Shown here: piece after piece, positions 47,814 through 57,524 of the stretch
Layout of the letters: each line of letters opens with the position of its first letter
Numbering within the stretch: position 1 is the first letter of the stretch
The notes under the pieces: generated by a model
Seen by the model: only the letters and a program-made list of their open reading frames with translations
What the model was told of the DNA's origin: nothing
The model's database searches: none
Made by a program: the position numbers and the translations under genes
Source of the DNA: an uncultured Eisenbergiella sp.
GTDB lineage: Bacteria > Bacillota > Clostridia > Lachnospirales > Lachnospiraceae
Direction: 5' to 3'
Length of the DNA stretch: 64,000 nt
Assembly: GCA_947631815.1 (NCBI GenBank)
Contig: CANRMT010000002.1
Location: forward strand, 1 to 64,000

Positions 47814-48209
47814 TTAGCTCCTTTTTATGAAAGTGGCGCTGCATTTGGGACAGCGGATCTCGATCCTGCCGTGCCCCCTGGGCACACGGACCTTCTGGCC
47901 GCAGGACGGGCACTTATAAATATGATGCGTCTTCTTCTGCGCCAGTTCCCGCCGCTTTCCGGCCAGCCGCTGCCGAAACACCGCCGTCAGCGCCAGATAT
48001 TTCTGTTCCTCCGCATACCGCTTCGGGATATTGCGGGAAAACATCCGGAAATAGCTGTATATCAGCACCAGCAGCGCCGCCAAAAACCAGATCCGGTGTC
48101 TGGAAAACAGGGAGATCACCAGAAGCACCATGGTGACGCCGGACAAAAAGCGGCAGAAATGATCCGCCCCGTAACGCCCCTGCATAAACCGCATGAACTT
48201 CTCTCTCAT
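47814..48209 (-). CDS. Membrane protein with C-terminal zinc ribbon
   Basis: 131 residues from ATG 48209 (MREKFMRFMQGRYGADHFCR; AAGGAG 10 nt upstream). Two membrane helices (about 25-60), then a basic linker and CPSCGQKVRVPRGHGRIEI with CPKCS, a zinc-ribbon. First gene of the trio with DUF5685 and DnaJ-like proteins. Role unknown. Confidence 0.75.
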   Translation of the reverse strand: MREKFMRFMQGRYGADHFCRFLSGVTMVLLVISLFSRHRIWFLAALLVLIYSYFRMFSRNIPKRYAEEQKYLALTAVFRQRLAGKRRELAQKKTHHIYKCPSCGQKVRVPRGHGRIEIRCPKCSATFIKRS

Positions 48210-48317
48210 CGCAAACGGTCTCCTTCCCAACGTCTTTTCCCTCATTTTACCCGTTTCGCCCCAAAATGCAAGCCGCGATCGCATCATGAAATATGAAAAA
48301 AGGATAAAGACCTTTGC

Positions 48318-49106
48318 TCAGACAAGATCCGTTCCTCTGCGCGCATCCTCCAGGATCAGGCGCCGCAGCGCCTCCACGCCCGTCCGGATCGCGCTCTGGG
48401 TGTCGTGCACCACAGGATTGGAGAGCCCCGCTTTTTCCCGTTCCTGATTGGCCACCGTCAGGAAAACGGAACCACAGCGCACCTTCAGATAGCTGGCCAC
48501 CACGAACAACGCCGCAGACTCCATCTCGGAGGCCTTGCAGCCCAGCCGCAGCCAGGCGTTCCATTTCTGCTCCAGCTCACAGCTCACCGGCATGAGCTCC
48601 GGCTCATGCTGTCCGTAAAAGGAATCCTTGCACTGCACGACCCCCACATGACAGGGCAGAGACAGCGCTGCCGCCGCCTTCCGCAGAGCGCAGACCACGT
48701 CCGGATCGGCCACCGCGGGAAACTCCACCGGCGCATACTCCCGGCTGGTTCCCTCCGCCCGGACCGCGCCCGTGGCGATCACGAGATCTCCGCTCTTCAC
48801 CGCCGGGTCCATGCCGCCGCAGGTCCCCACGCGGATAAAGGTGTGCGCTCCGGCCTTCACCAGCTCCTCCATGGCGATGGCCGCCGAGGGCCCGCCGATC
48901 CCGGTGGAGGTCACGCTGACCTTCGTCCCCTCCAGATACCCGTTGTATGTAACAAACTCTCGGCTGTCCGCCGCCAGGACCGGATCGGACAGAAACCGCG
49001 CGATCTTCTCACAGCGCTTCGGGTCCCCCGGCAGGATCACGTACTTCCCTACCTCACCGTCATGGATCTGCAGATGATACTGCATCCCCGCGTCCGCATA
49101 TTTCAT
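48318..49106 (-). CDS. udp: Uridine phosphorylase-like nucleoside phosphorylase
   Basis: 262 residues. Phosphorolysis of uridine (or similar nucleosides). Family motifs: [44 protein letters not shown] and [11 protein letters not shown]. The assignment to Udp rather than DeoD comes from the PGDPKR and EMESAALF types and is moderately sure. GGAGG precedes the ATG. Free-standing. Confidence 0.9.
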   Translation of the reverse strand: MKYADAGMQYHLQIHDGEVGKYVILPGDPKRCEKIARFLSDPVLAADSREFVTYNGYLEGTKVSVTSTGIGGPSAAIAMEELVKAGAHTFIRVGTCGGMDPAVKSGDLVIATGAVRAEGTSREYAPVEFPAVADPDVVCALRKAAAALSLPCHVGVVQCKDSFYGQHEPELMPVSCELEQKWNAWLRLGCKASEMESAALFVVASYLKVRCGSVFLTVANQEREKAGLSNPVVHDTQSAIRTGVEALRRLILEDARRGTDLV

Positions 49107-49158
49107 AGATATCCTCCATAAAGAATCCGCAAACGGACGGCACCGCGCCGTCCGACCG

Positions 49159-50190
49159 CTAAAAGCTCAGTTCCGTCTTTTTCTCGTAGACGGCAGCCAT
49201 CATATCGCCGTCTCCCTGCCCCGGCACGAGACAGATCCCGTCTCCGCTGCCCAGCTGTGCGCACCGGCTACAGATCTTCGCCCCGTCGCCGTCCCCGACA
49301 GACAGCTGTTCCGGATCATATGTAAAGAACGGAACGTCCAGCCATTCCGCCAGCTGCGCCACCGCCGGTTCCTTCGCCAGCGGCGCGCTGGAATAAACGG
49401 CGCAGACACGCTCCTTGGAGATATGGTTCCCGGCCAGGGTGCTCACCGCGAGCTGCCGCAGCCCCAGCGCGTCGCAGCCCTCCCGGCAGAATATGCCGAG
49501 CACCACGTTTTCCGGGAACATCCGGCATTCCTTTTCGAAGTGCGGCGCTTCCCAGTCGTCGGTGATGGAAATGCCGCATTCCGGCGGCCTGCCCTCTCCC
49601 GCCCCGGGATCCGCCATGACGGTGCCGACGCCGACCATTCCCTCCGGCATCACGCCCTCTACGGGATAATCGCTGTAAACGCCCACCGTGTGTCCGGCCG
49701 CCAGCGCCTCCGCCACCGTCTGGATCCGGAAAAGATCCTGAATGTACAGACCGTTCTTCCGCGCAAAAGCGTCCACCTCAAACCGGCGCGCCTTTTCGCC
49801 CCGGGACAGGATGACGGGCGCCGCGCCCACCAGACCCGCGAGCTGGCGGCACCAGCCGTTCAGCCCCTGCATCCTCCCTTTCGAGAAGGGGATCAGGAAC
49901 TTTCCCTCTTCGTCCATCACCACGGCGGCCGGTCCCTCTCCCTTTTCCTTCAGGAAGGGAACGTATACGCCCGCGATCTGTTCCAGCTCGCCCAGAAACA
50001 GAAAGACCTCCTGCGTATCCCAAAGGTCCTCCAAAAGCAGCCGGAAGGATTTGAACGGGATCAGACGGCGGCCCGTGAACGCATGCCAGCTGTAACTGGC
50101 CGCCTGATGGTTCTTCTCCTGCAAAACGGCGGCCAGCTCCAGATTCTTTTTCGCTCCCGCCCGGGTAAAGGAGATCACGCTGATTTTCAT
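49159..50190 (-). CDS. CbiG-like protein (cobalamin synthesis), orphan
   Basis: 343 residues that resemble CbiG, the cobalt-precorrin-5A hydrolase: N-terminal [20 protein letters not shown], middle region with [14 protein letters not shown], and C-terminal [20 protein letters not shown]. The usual Gly-rich G-x-GCR motif is changed to GIFCREG. No other cobalamin genes are near; the next genes are trxA and udp. It could be a diverged paralogue with a new role, so I do not give a symbol. Confidence 0.65.
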   Translation of the reverse strand: MKISVISFTRAGAKKNLELAAVLQEKNHQAASYSWHAFTGRRLIPFKSFRLLLEDLWDTQEVFLFLGELEQIAGVYVPFLKEKGEGPAAVVMDEEGKFLIPFSKGRMQGLNGWCRQLAGLVGAAPVILSRGEKARRFEVDAFARKNGLYIQDLFRIQTVAEALAAGHTVGVYSDYPVEGVMPEGMVGVGTVMADPGAGEGRPPECGISITDDWEAPHFEKECRMFPENVVLGIFCREGCDALGLRQLAVSTLAGNHISKERVCAVYSSAPLAKEPAVAQLAEWLDVPFFTYDPEQLSVGDGDGAKICSRCAQLGSGDGICLVPGQGDGDMMAAVYEKKTELSF

Positions 50191-50205
50191 AACGGCACGC
50201 CCTCT

Positions 50206-50514
50206 CTATTTGTAAAGATCCAGCCTGCGCGCCAGCTCCGTCCCGCTCTGAACGCCGACCATGCGGTCCACTTCCCTGCCGTCCTTGAAGATGATCAGCG
50301 TCGGGATGTTCATGACCTGATATTCCGCCGCCAGCGCGGGCTGCTCGTCCACGTTCACCTTACCGGCCTGATAGCCCTCCTCCGCCAGCTTCTCCACCGC
50401 CGGGGCCTGCATCCTGCAGGGGCCGCACCACGGAGCCCAGAAATCCACCAGCACCGGGCCGGATGCGCCCAGCACTTCCGTTCCGAAATTATCGGATGTG
50501 AGTATTTTTGCCAT
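50206..50514 (-). CDS. trxA: Thioredoxin
   Basis: 102 residues with [13 protein letters not shown] and the cis-Pro loop [15 protein letters not shown]. Reduces protein disulfides. The gene is 15 bp upstream of the CbiG-like gene on the same strand, with AAAAGGAGG before its ATG. Confidence 0.96.
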   Translation of the reverse strand: MAKILTSDNFGTEVLGASGPVLVDFWAPWCGPCRMQAPAVEKLAEEGYQAGKVNVDEQPALAAEYQVMNIPTLIIFKDGREVDRMVGVQSGTELARRLDLYK

Positions 50515-50742
50515 ATCTTCGGCCTCCTTTTGTTCTCTTTTTTCACGGCAGCCGTCGGCGCGGACGCGCCCCGCATGCCGCTGCCTATAGTATACCTGTT
50601 TTCTTTCATAAAATCCACGGTTATTTCATCATATTTAAAAGTTCATCCTCGTGAAAGGCTCTGTATCCTGCTCCGCAGTCCGTTCCTCGTCCAATGCGCC
50701 GGTCGGCCCACTTCGCGAACATACGGAACAGGAATGCCGCCG

Positions 50743-52056
50743 TCACGCGCCGTCCGAGATCTCCCGGCGCAAAAGCCACAGGCAGAAAAGATTGGGCAGC
50801 GCCATACAGGCGTTCGCCAGATCCGACAGGTCCCAGACCAGCTCCAGAGAAAGGACCGCCCCCAAATAGACAAATACGATATATACGGTCTGAAACAGCT
50901 TCACGCCCCGCTCTCCCCACAGATAGCGGGCCGCGCACTCCCCGTAAAAGCTCCACCCAATGACGGTGGCGAAGGCGAACAGTACCAGGCAGAGGGAAAG
51001 CAGTTCCTCCCCCGCGAAGGGCAGACTGCCGAAGGCCACGAAACAGTAGGCATCCTCCCCCGCCGCAAGATAGGGAGCCGGATCTCTGACCATACCGCTC
51101 AGAACGGCGAGGCCCGTGACGGCACACATGACCAGCGTATCCCAGAAGATCCCCGTCATGGAAATGAGCGCCTGCTGCCGGGGCGCGGTATCCGCCGCGG
51201 CGGCAGCGGCCATGGGCGCGGAACCCATCCCCGCCTCGTTGGTGAAAAGGCCCTTCGCCATCCCGACGCGGATGCCCGTCGTCACCGCGCATCCCGCCAC
51301 GCCGCCGATCACGGAGCGGGAGGAAAAAGCGCCCCGGAACACCGCCGAAACCGCCGCCGGGAGAAAGGCCGCGTTTTTCAGGATCACATACAGACAGCCC
51401 CCCAGATAGATCAGGCACATGACCGGCACCAGGCGGGTGCACACCCGGGCGGTCTTTTTCGCGCCGCCGATCAGGACGCTGCCCGCCAGCAGGGCCGCCG
51501 TCATCCCCACCAGGTGGGGCGACACGGGGATATGCCGGGTCACCGCCGCCGTCAGCGCATGGGCCTGCACGCCGCTGCCCACGCTGAGCGCGGCCAGGAG
51601 TGCGAACAGGGAAAAGACCGCCGCCATCCCCTTTCTGTGCAGTCTGTGCTCCATCACGTACATGGGACCGCCGCAAGCGCTGCCGTCCGGCCTTCGGATC
51701 CGATATTTCGCGGACAGAAAGCACTCCGCATAGCAGGTCGCCATGCCCAAAAGCCCGCAGATCCAGCACCAGAACAGCGCCCCCGGCCCTCCGACGGCGA
51801 TGGCCGCAGAGATCCCGATGATATTGCCGGTGCCGATGGTGGCCGCCAGCGCCGTCGAGAGCGCCTCATAGGCCGATACCTTCGTTCCTTCCTCTTTTCT
51901 CCCCGCGAAGCTCATCCGGATCCCCCGCGGGACTTTCTTCTGAATGAATCCCAGCTTCACCGTGAAGCAGAGATGCGTCCCCAGCAAAAGCACCGGCATG
52001 GGAAAGCCCCAGAGAAAATCGCAGAGTGTTCTCACCAGGCCGCCGATCTGTTCCAT
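50743..52056 (-). CDS. Alanine/glycine:sodium symporter family (AGCS) protein
   Basis: 437 residues, about ten hydrophobic segments. AGCS family segments: STALAATIGTGNIIGISAA, IAVGGPGALFWCWICGLLG and TNEAGMGSAPMAAAAA. Takes up alanine or glycine with Na+ (or H+). Ends 228 bp upstream of trxA; the 222-bp gap after the stop has no gene. Its start lies 85 bp from palindromic element copy 3. Confidence 0.88.
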   Translation of the reverse strand: MEQIGGLVRTLCDFLWGFPMPVLLLGTHLCFTVKLGFIQKKVPRGIRMSFAGRKEEGTKVSAYEALSTALAATIGTGNIIGISAAIAVGGPGALFWCWICGLLGMATCYAECFLSAKYRIRRPDGSACGGPMYVMEHRLHRKGMAAVFSLFALLAALSVGSGVQAHALTAAVTRHIPVSPHLVGMTAALLAGSVLIGGAKKTARVCTRLVPVMCLIYLGGCLYVILKNAAFLPAAVSAVFRGAFSSRSVIGGVAGCAVTTGIRVGMAKGLFTNEAGMGSAPMAAAAAADTAPRQQALISMTGIFWDTLVMCAVTGLAVLSGMVRDPAPYLAAGEDAYCFVAFGSLPFAGEELLSLCLVLFAFATVIGWSFYGECAARYLWGERGVKLFQTVYIVFVYLGAVLSLELVWDLSDLANACMALPNLFCLWLLRREISDGA

Positions 52057-52140
52057 ATGCGCATTCCCGCCCGTATCCGATCCATCTGTACAGGATATGG
52101 CGCCTGGGCCGAAAATAAAACCGGCGGGCGGTGCCTGTGA

Positions 52141-52322
52141 CCCATCCGGTCAGGGCCCCGGGGAGATACGGTGTGTATGTCAGGCACGCTCTCGCTTCGT
52201 GAAAAACGCAGCGGTACTAGGCTCAGTTTCGCCCGCAGACGGGCTCACTTCGCCAAGGACCGGCGTTTTTCAAGAGCGCTGACATCACACACCGTATCTC
52301 CCCGGGACCCTGACCGGATGGG
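52141..52322. repeat. Long palindromic element, copy 3 (opposite orientation)
   Basis: A 182-bp inverted repeat. Outer arms begin CCCATCCGGTCAGGG and end in its complement, with about 42 paired bases. The core has GAAAAACGCAGCGGT (52201-52215) and CCGGCGTTTTT (52260-52270), as in copies 1 and 2 read from the other strand, and the TTCGCCC-type centre. Outer arms share nothing with those of the other copies. It ends 8 bp before the glmS -35 box. Confidence 0.8.
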
Positions 52323-52330
52323 CGATTTTC

Positions 52331-52358
52331 TTGACATCGGGACGCAAACGTGTATACT
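52331..52358 (+). promoter_or_regulatory. Promoter of glmS
   Basis: TTGACA (52331-52336), 16-bp spacer, TG-extended TATACT (52353-52358). The leader of about 107 nt has a CATACCC/GGGTATG hairpin (52407-52413 with 52438-52444). The core of the glmS ribozyme is not found. Confidence 0.8.
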
Positions 52359-52471
52359 TTACAGAGAAAAGAAATATTTATTTTTTCAAAGAGATACGAT
52401 CCACGGCATACCCGAAGCCAGGGACTTGACAAAACATGGGTATGAATTATTGAATATCAGGAGGAACAGCT

Positions 52472-54298
52472 ATGTGCGGAATTGCCGGTTATATCGGGCG
52501 CAGTCAGGCCGCGCCCATCATCCTGGACGGACTTTCACGGTTGGAATACAGAGGCTATGATTCCGCCGGTATCGCGGTATACGACGGAGAAAAGATCCAC
52601 ATGCAGAAGGCCAGAGGGCGTCTGCGGGTTCTGGAGGAAATGACGCGGCACGGCGCTGCCCTGCCCGGCTTCTGCGGCATCGGCCATACCCGGTGGGCCA
52701 CCCACGGCAGCCCGTCGGACACCAACGCCCATCCCCATATGAACGAGGAAAACACCATCGCGGTGGTCCATAACGGCATCATCGAGAATTACGCGGCCCT
52801 GAAAAACAGGCTGGAACAGAAGGGGTACAAATTCGCCTCCGAAACGGATACGGAGGTGCTGGCCCATATGCTGACGGAATATTACCGCGGCGATCCGGTG
52901 GAGGCCATCGAGAAGGTCATGCACCGGGTGGAGGGCTCTTACGCGCTGGGCATCATGTTCCTGGACCATCCTCATCACATCTACGCCGCCAGAAAGGACA
53001 GTCCGCTGGTGGTGGGAGAACGGGAGGACGGCAAATTCATCGCCTCCGACGTACCCGCGATCCTGCACTACACCCGCACCGTCTACTACATGGAAAACGA
53101 AGAGATCGTCTGTCTCTCCAATGAGCACACCCGTTTCTTCAACGTGGACGGCGAATCCATTCAGAAGGAACCCGTCACCATCGACTGGGACATCCACGCC
53201 GCAGAAAAGGACGGCTATGAGCACTTCATGCTCAAGGAGATCCACGAGCAGCCCAAGGCCATCCGGGATACCGTCTCGCCCCGCATCCGGGATAACGACA
53301 TCGACCTGGGCGACATCGGACTGAGCGATGAAAGGATCCGGGCTCTGCGCAAAATATCCGTCATCGCCTGCGGCTCCGCCTATCATACCGGCGTCACCGG
53401 GAAATATGTGCTGGAGGATCTGGCCCGCATTCCCGTGGAGGTGGATCTGGCCAGCGAATACCGCTACCGCAATCCCATCTATGAACCGGATTCCCTCACC
53501 GTCGTCGTCAGCCAGTCCGGAGAGACGGCGGATTCCCTGGCCGCGCTGCGGGACGCCAAAGCGCACGGCAGCCATGTGCTGGCCATCGTCAACGTGGTAG
53601 GCAGCTCCATCGCCCGGGAAGCGGACAACGTGCTCTACACCTGGGCCGGACCGGAGATCTCCGTGGCGACCACCAAGGCCTACAGCGCCCAGCTGGCCGT
53701 CTTCTATCTGCTGGCCCTGAAATTCGCGCAGATCCGCGACACCGTGACCCCGGAACGCTTCCGGGCGCTGCTGGACGCCCTGCGCCGCCTGCCCGGACAG
53801 GTGGAAAGCCTGCTGGCCCAGAAAGAGAAGATCCAGTATTTCGCCAACCACTATCTGGCCACCGAGCATATTTTCTTCATGGGGCGCGGCATCGACTATG
53901 CGCTCTGCCTGGAGGCCTCCCTGAAGCTGAAGGAGATCTCCTACATCCACTCCGAGGCCTATGCCGCCGGAGAGCTCAAGCACGGCACCATCTCCCTGAT
54001 GGAAGACGGCACGCTGGTGGTGGCGGTGGCTACCCAGGACGCGCTCTACCCCAAGACCGTGAGCAATATCGTGGAAGTCAAGACCCGCGGCGCCTTCGTC
54101 ATGGCGCTGACCACCTTCAAACACAACGATATGGAGAAATGCGCGGACTATGTGCTGTATGTACCGGAAACGGAAGGCCCCTTCATGGGCTCCCTCTCCA
54201 TCATCCCGCTGCAGCTTTTCGCCTACTACGTCTCCCTGGGACGGGGCCTGGACGTGGATAAGCCCCGCAACCTGGCCAAATCCGTCACTGTAGAATAA
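52472..54298 (+). CDS. glmS: Glucosamine-fructose-6-phosphate aminotransferase
   Basis: 608 residues, full length. Makes glucosamine 6-phosphate from fructose 6-phosphate and glutamine. Starts MCGIAGYIGR, so Cys1 becomes the N-terminal nucleophile. Glutaminase domain with HTRWATHGSPSDTNAHPH, then two SIS sugar-isomerase domains (VIACGSAYHTGVTG, VVSQSGETADSLAAL) and the C-terminal KPRNLAKSVTVE. AGGAGG precedes the ATG. Regulated from its own promoter without a ribozyme. Confidence 0.98.
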   Translation: MCGIAGYIGRSQAAPIILDGLSRLEYRGYDSAGIAVYDGEKIHMQKARGRLRVLEEMTRHGAALPGFCGIGHTRWATHGSPSDTNAHPHMNEENTIAVVHNGIIENYAALKNRLEQKGYKFASETDTEVLAHMLTEYYRGDPVEAIEKVMHRVEGSYALGIMFLDHPHHIYAARKDSPLVVGEREDGKFIASDVPAILHYTRTVYYMENEEIVCLSNEHTRFFNVDGESIQKEPVTIDWDIHAAEKDGYEHFMLKEIHEQPKAIRDTVSPRIRDNDIDLGDIGLSDERIRALRKISVIACGSAYHTGVTGKYVLEDLARIPVEVDLASEYRYRNPIYEPDSLTVVVSQSGETADSLAALRDAKAHGSHVLAIVNVVGSSIAREADNVLYTWAGPEISVATTKAYSAQLAVFYLLALKFAQIRDTVTPERFRALLDALRRLPGQVESLLAQKEKIQYFANHYLATEHIFFMGRGIDYALCLEASLKLKEISYIHSEAYAAGELKHGTISLMEDGTLVVAVATQDALYPKTVSNIVEVKTRGAFVMALTTFKHNDMEKCADYVLYVPETEGPFMGSLSIIPLQLFAYYVSLGRGLDVDKPRNLAKSVTVE

Positions 54299-54429
54299 AG
54301 CAAAAACCGGAGCGAGTCGGGCTTTTTGTTTGAGCGTATGCGCTTTTTCGATAGTCTGACGGGGAATGAATCGTTCACCGTCACCGGTGAAGGAGATGGC
54401 GAACCGCTCCCATTCTATGTATGCCGTTT

Positions 54430-56043
54430 TCAGATGGAAGCCACCGGCTGTAAGCTGTACACCTGGGTAAACTGTTCTTTCCGTTCGGGGGTCAGGTGGT
54501 GGCTGACCAAAATCAGCGTCAGATCGGGATTCGCCAGCAAACTCTTTTCTACGATATCCGCGTTCTTCTGGTCCAATGCGCTGGTTCCCTCGTCCACAAG
54601 GAGAATAGAGCGGTCATGGATCAGCGCGCGGGCAATGGCCACACGCTGCTTCTGCCCGCCGGAAAGATTGCCGCCTTCTTCGCCCACGATGGTATCCAAA
54701 CCGTCCGGCATGGAGGCCAGATCACCCATGAGGGCGCTGTCCCGCAGGGCCTTCTCCATCTGCCCGTCGGTAAACGTCTCGCCCAAAGTGATGTTGTCCC
54801 GGATGGTGGAATTGAACAGGAACACGTTCTGCTCGATGTAGCTCATCTGCTGCTGAAGCTGTTCCGGGGTGAAGTCCCTGGCGTTCTTATCGTCAAATCG
54901 GATAGTCCCGGCATAATCCGGCAGCCAGCCCAGCAGGAGCTTCAAAAGCGTAGATTTTCCGCACCCGGAGGGGCCGGTGAGGGCGTACTTGCCGCCCCTT
55001 TGGAACTGCAGGGACAGGTCTTGAAGAACGGGCTTCTCGCCATACCCAAACTTAAGATTTTCCACAGTAATGGTGCTTTTCACCGGGTCAATGCCCGCCT
55101 TGGGCTGGTAATCGCTCCCATTGCTATGAACGGCAATATGGTCAAAATACGCTTTGGAGGATGCCAGCGCCAGACGCAGCGCCGCGATCTCTTTGATGCC
55201 GCTGCTGACGTAACTGCAAAGATTGCCTGTGCCGGTGAGCGCGGCCTGGATGATGATCCCCTGGAGAGACAGCATGGCTACCAGGATGGTGGTGCCAATA
55301 CTCAGCAGGGTCTGGACATTCCCGATGACACCGGCAGAAACTGCCCGCTGGATATATGCCTGCCGGTACTTTGGTTCCTCGATCTGATCGCTGGCCTGCT
55401 CAATGCCTCGGAGGAAACGGTCTTTTCTGCCGAAGAAGCACAGTACATCAAACCCGCCCAGCAGTTCCTTCAGCTTTCCAGTGGCCGCAGCCTGCTCCTG
55501 GGCACAGACCTCCCCCAAACGCTCCATCCTCTTTTGAAACAGCTGCGGAACAGCCAGCAGGATCAATCCCGACAATACAGAGGCCAACAGCAGGGACCAG
55601 TGGAGGGCGGCCAGCGCCGCCAAGCTGGTAATCACCCGGGTCACATAGGCAGTAAAGCCGAAAAATGAGTTCCATGCGGAGGATTCGATGCGCTCTACCC
55701 CGGTGGTGAGCCAGGACAGGTATTCTCCGCTCTCCTGGGCGTGGTAGTCCTGATGCGTTTTGCGCAGCAGCGTGGCGGCCATATCCTGCCTGACCTGGTT
55801 GTTCATGACCAGGATCGCGTGGGATGCAGATTTCTCACATAAGATTTCCAGCACAGAGATTGTCAGCCATATTCCGGTGTTAAGGGTTACGATCAGAAGA
55901 AACCGGTGCGTGTCCCAGTCAATGATCGCCTGAAACAGCTGAATCTGTACCAAGGACTGCCAGGAGATCAGACCATACATTACGAGCTGAAGCAGAAGAA
56001 CAACAAGGTTTTGCTTCCAGAATTTTTTCAAATAATATGTCAT
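54430..56043 (-). CDS. ABC exporter, fused membrane and ATPase domains
   Basis: 537 residues: five or six N-terminal membrane helices (1-300) and a nucleotide-binding domain with GPSGCGKSTLL, Q-loop YIEQNVFLF, signature NLSGGQKQRVAIARAL and Walker B SILLVDEGTSALD. A half-transporter that should dimerise. The XRE-type regulator ends 1 bp upstream of its start. Substrate unknown; drug or peptide export likely. Confidence 0.87.
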   Translation of the reverse strand: MTYYLKKFWKQNLVVLLLQLVMYGLISWQSLVQIQLFQAIIDWDTHRFLLIVTLNTGIWLTISVLEILCEKSASHAILVMNNQVRQDMAATLLRKTHQDYHAQESGEYLSWLTTGVERIESSAWNSFFGFTAYVTRVITSLAALAALHWSLLLASVLSGLILLAVPQLFQKRMERLGEVCAQEQAAATGKLKELLGGFDVLCFFGRKDRFLRGIEQASDQIEEPKYRQAYIQRAVSAGVIGNVQTLLSIGTTILVAMLSLQGIIIQAALTGTGNLCSYVSSGIKEIAALRLALASSKAYFDHIAVHSNGSDYQPKAGIDPVKSTITVENLKFGYGEKPVLQDLSLQFQRGGKYALTGPSGCGKSTLLKLLLGWLPDYAGTIRFDDKNARDFTPEQLQQQMSYIEQNVFLFNSTIRDNITLGETFTDGQMEKALRDSALMGDLASMPDGLDTIVGEEGGNLSGGQKQRVAIARALIHDRSILLVDEGTSALDQKNADIVEKSLLANPDLTLILVSHHLTPERKEQFTQVYSLQPVASI

Positions 56044-56044
56044 A

Positions 56045-56953
56045 TCAATTTTCCTCTTTTTCCTTCCATTTTTCTCCCCGCAGCACAGGGGCCGTCCGTC
56101 CGGCCGAAGTGATAGGAGGGACGCCGCCCGTGGTCAGCCAGCGGGCGAAGTAAAGGAGCGGTACGATCGCGTCATACCCCCATATGCGGAAAGAGTGACA
56201 TACCCCGTCCTCCGTCTCCAGCATTGCCGGTTTCAGCATACCAAGGTCTGTCAGCGCCGCGATCAGGTTTTCTGCCTCTTGAACTTCGATGCCCAGAGCC
56301 TTTGCTATCGCCCCGGGTGTATAGTGGCGGCAGTCGCGGGCAGGCTTGCTGTGCAGATACTCCAGAAGTTCAAGGCAATGGGGCATGGCCAGCACCTGAA
56401 ACAGCTTCCGACACAGGTTGTTTTTCGCCATGAACGGTTCATAGCCAGCCTCCGGCTCCGGCCAGATGGAGACGAAGGACATATCATCGGCGTTGACCCC
56501 AAACACGAAACCGTCCTCCTTGAAAATAGATGTCCGCCGCAGGATGGGATATGATTTTCCGTCTACCTCATCGATCCATTCACAGCGGCTTTCACGGTTA
56601 AATTCCGGGGCTGTTTTGTAGTCCCCGCCTTTCGGCAGGACAAGCGGCCCCATGGCCGACCACACCAGCCGACACAATTCGTTCAGCCGCTGCCCTTGGG
56701 GGACTGTAACGATCCATCGCCGCACCGCGTCCTCCACGTTGATCTGTTCTCCGCCATCCAAACCAAAAAGATTGTCGATGGTCACGCCCAGCTGGCGGGA
56801 CAGGACCGGCAGCAGCTCCACATCCGGCGCACCGCCTTTTTCCCACTTGCCTACGGCCTGGGAGGATACGCCTACCATCCTGCCCAGCTGCTCTTGGGTA
56901 AGGCCTCTCTCCTTTCGCAGAGCGGCAATGCGTTCACTTAATATACTCGACAT
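56045..56953 (-). CDS. XRE-family regulator with C-terminal domain
   Basis: 302 residues: N-terminal helix-turn-helix (RIAALRKERGLTQEQLGRMV ... SSQAVGKWEKGGAPD, residues 8-45), then a long middle domain of unknown type and a C-terminal part with a likely winged helix (TPGAIAKALGIEVQEAENLI). Joined to the ABC exporter gene, so it probably controls it. Own promoter TTGAAT-17-TATAAT at 56985-57013. Confidence 0.8.
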   Translation of the reverse strand: MSSILSERIAALRKERGLTQEQLGRMVGVSSQAVGKWEKGGAPDVELLPVLSRQLGVTIDNLFGLDGGEQINVEDAVRRWIVTVPQGQRLNELCRLVWSAMGPLVLPKGGDYKTAPEFNRESRCEWIDEVDGKSYPILRRTSIFKEDGFVFGVNADDMSFVSIWPEPEAGYEPFMAKNNLCRKLFQVLAMPHCLELLEYLHSKPARDCRHYTPGAIAKALGIEVQEAENLIAALTDLGMLKPAMLETEDGVCHSFRIWGYDAIVPLLYFARWLTTGGVPPITSAGRTAPVLRGEKWKEKEEN

Positions 56954-56984
56954 TCAGAACACCGTCCTTTCGCTTTCTGGTTGT

Positions 56985-57013
56985 ATTATAGCAAAAGAGT
57001 CGGTTGGATTCAA
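56985..57013 (-). promoter_or_regulatory. Promoter of the XRE-ABC pair
   Basis: Minus-strand TTGAAT (57013-57008), 17-bp spacer, TATAAT (56990-56985); the ATG is about 32 bp downstream. Confidence 0.75.
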
Positions 57014-57329
57014 CGGAGGCGCTTTTTCACAAAATCAACCGTGGGTTTCAAAGCGAAACCGCCGGGGCATCCCAATGCCATACTTGACAATCAACAGCAA
57101 ATGGTATCTTTCACACATTCGGACATTCCTCCGATATGCGTATCAGTCCGGTCATACCGGCAGGGATTACAGCGTTTAAAAATTTCCTCGGATAATTGAA
57201 AATCCCGGATAATGCGCCCTTCGGGAGCAGCGGGGGAAATTATAAAATTCACATTATCCCGCTATACTTTTTCTGACGGAAAGAGTAAAATGTTCTCAGC
57301 GAAAAATCGTTATTTAGCGGAGGTAAGAC
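57014..57329. other. Intergenic region without recognised gene
   Basis: Sequence of lower GC than its surroundings, with GGATAATG near 57208 facing CATTATCC near 57251 (inverted repeat). No reading frame of convincing quality; may hold the promoter of the small membrane gene but no strong -35/-10 pair was found. Confidence 0.5.
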
Positions 57330-57524
57330 ATGAACAAAGTTTGGCAGTATTTTTTGCTGGGTATTGTAGTGGCTATTGTTGGATTGTTTGTAGCTAATTT
57401 TATAGCGAGCATTCTCAATATGATTATGAATTACGAAACTGCATATGTTATAAGCATTTGCATGTATCTTAGTGTTGTCGTTGTGACTTGCACTGGAATC
57501 ATTATCGCTAAACTTAATAAATAG
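57330..57524 (+). CDS. 64-residue membrane protein, unknown
   Basis: MNKVWQYFLLGIVVAIVGLF opening, two hydrophobic segments (about 5-30 and 38-60) and a lysine end. A clear GGAGG precedes the ATG (57316-57320), which argues for real translation. No family recognised. It lies in the small island with the ABC exporter and regulator, divergent from them. Confidence 0.55.
   Translation: MNKVWQYFLLGIVVAIVGLFVANFIASILNMIMNYETAYVISICMYLSVVVVTCTGIIIAKLNK

Noticed and set aside
52359-52471. glmS ribozyme
   Set aside because: The expected core and P2/P3 elements cannot be found and the leader is short.
54300-54335. Terminator after glmS
   Set aside because: AAAAACC..GGGCTTTTT can pair only with bulges and mismatches; too weak to list as a feature.
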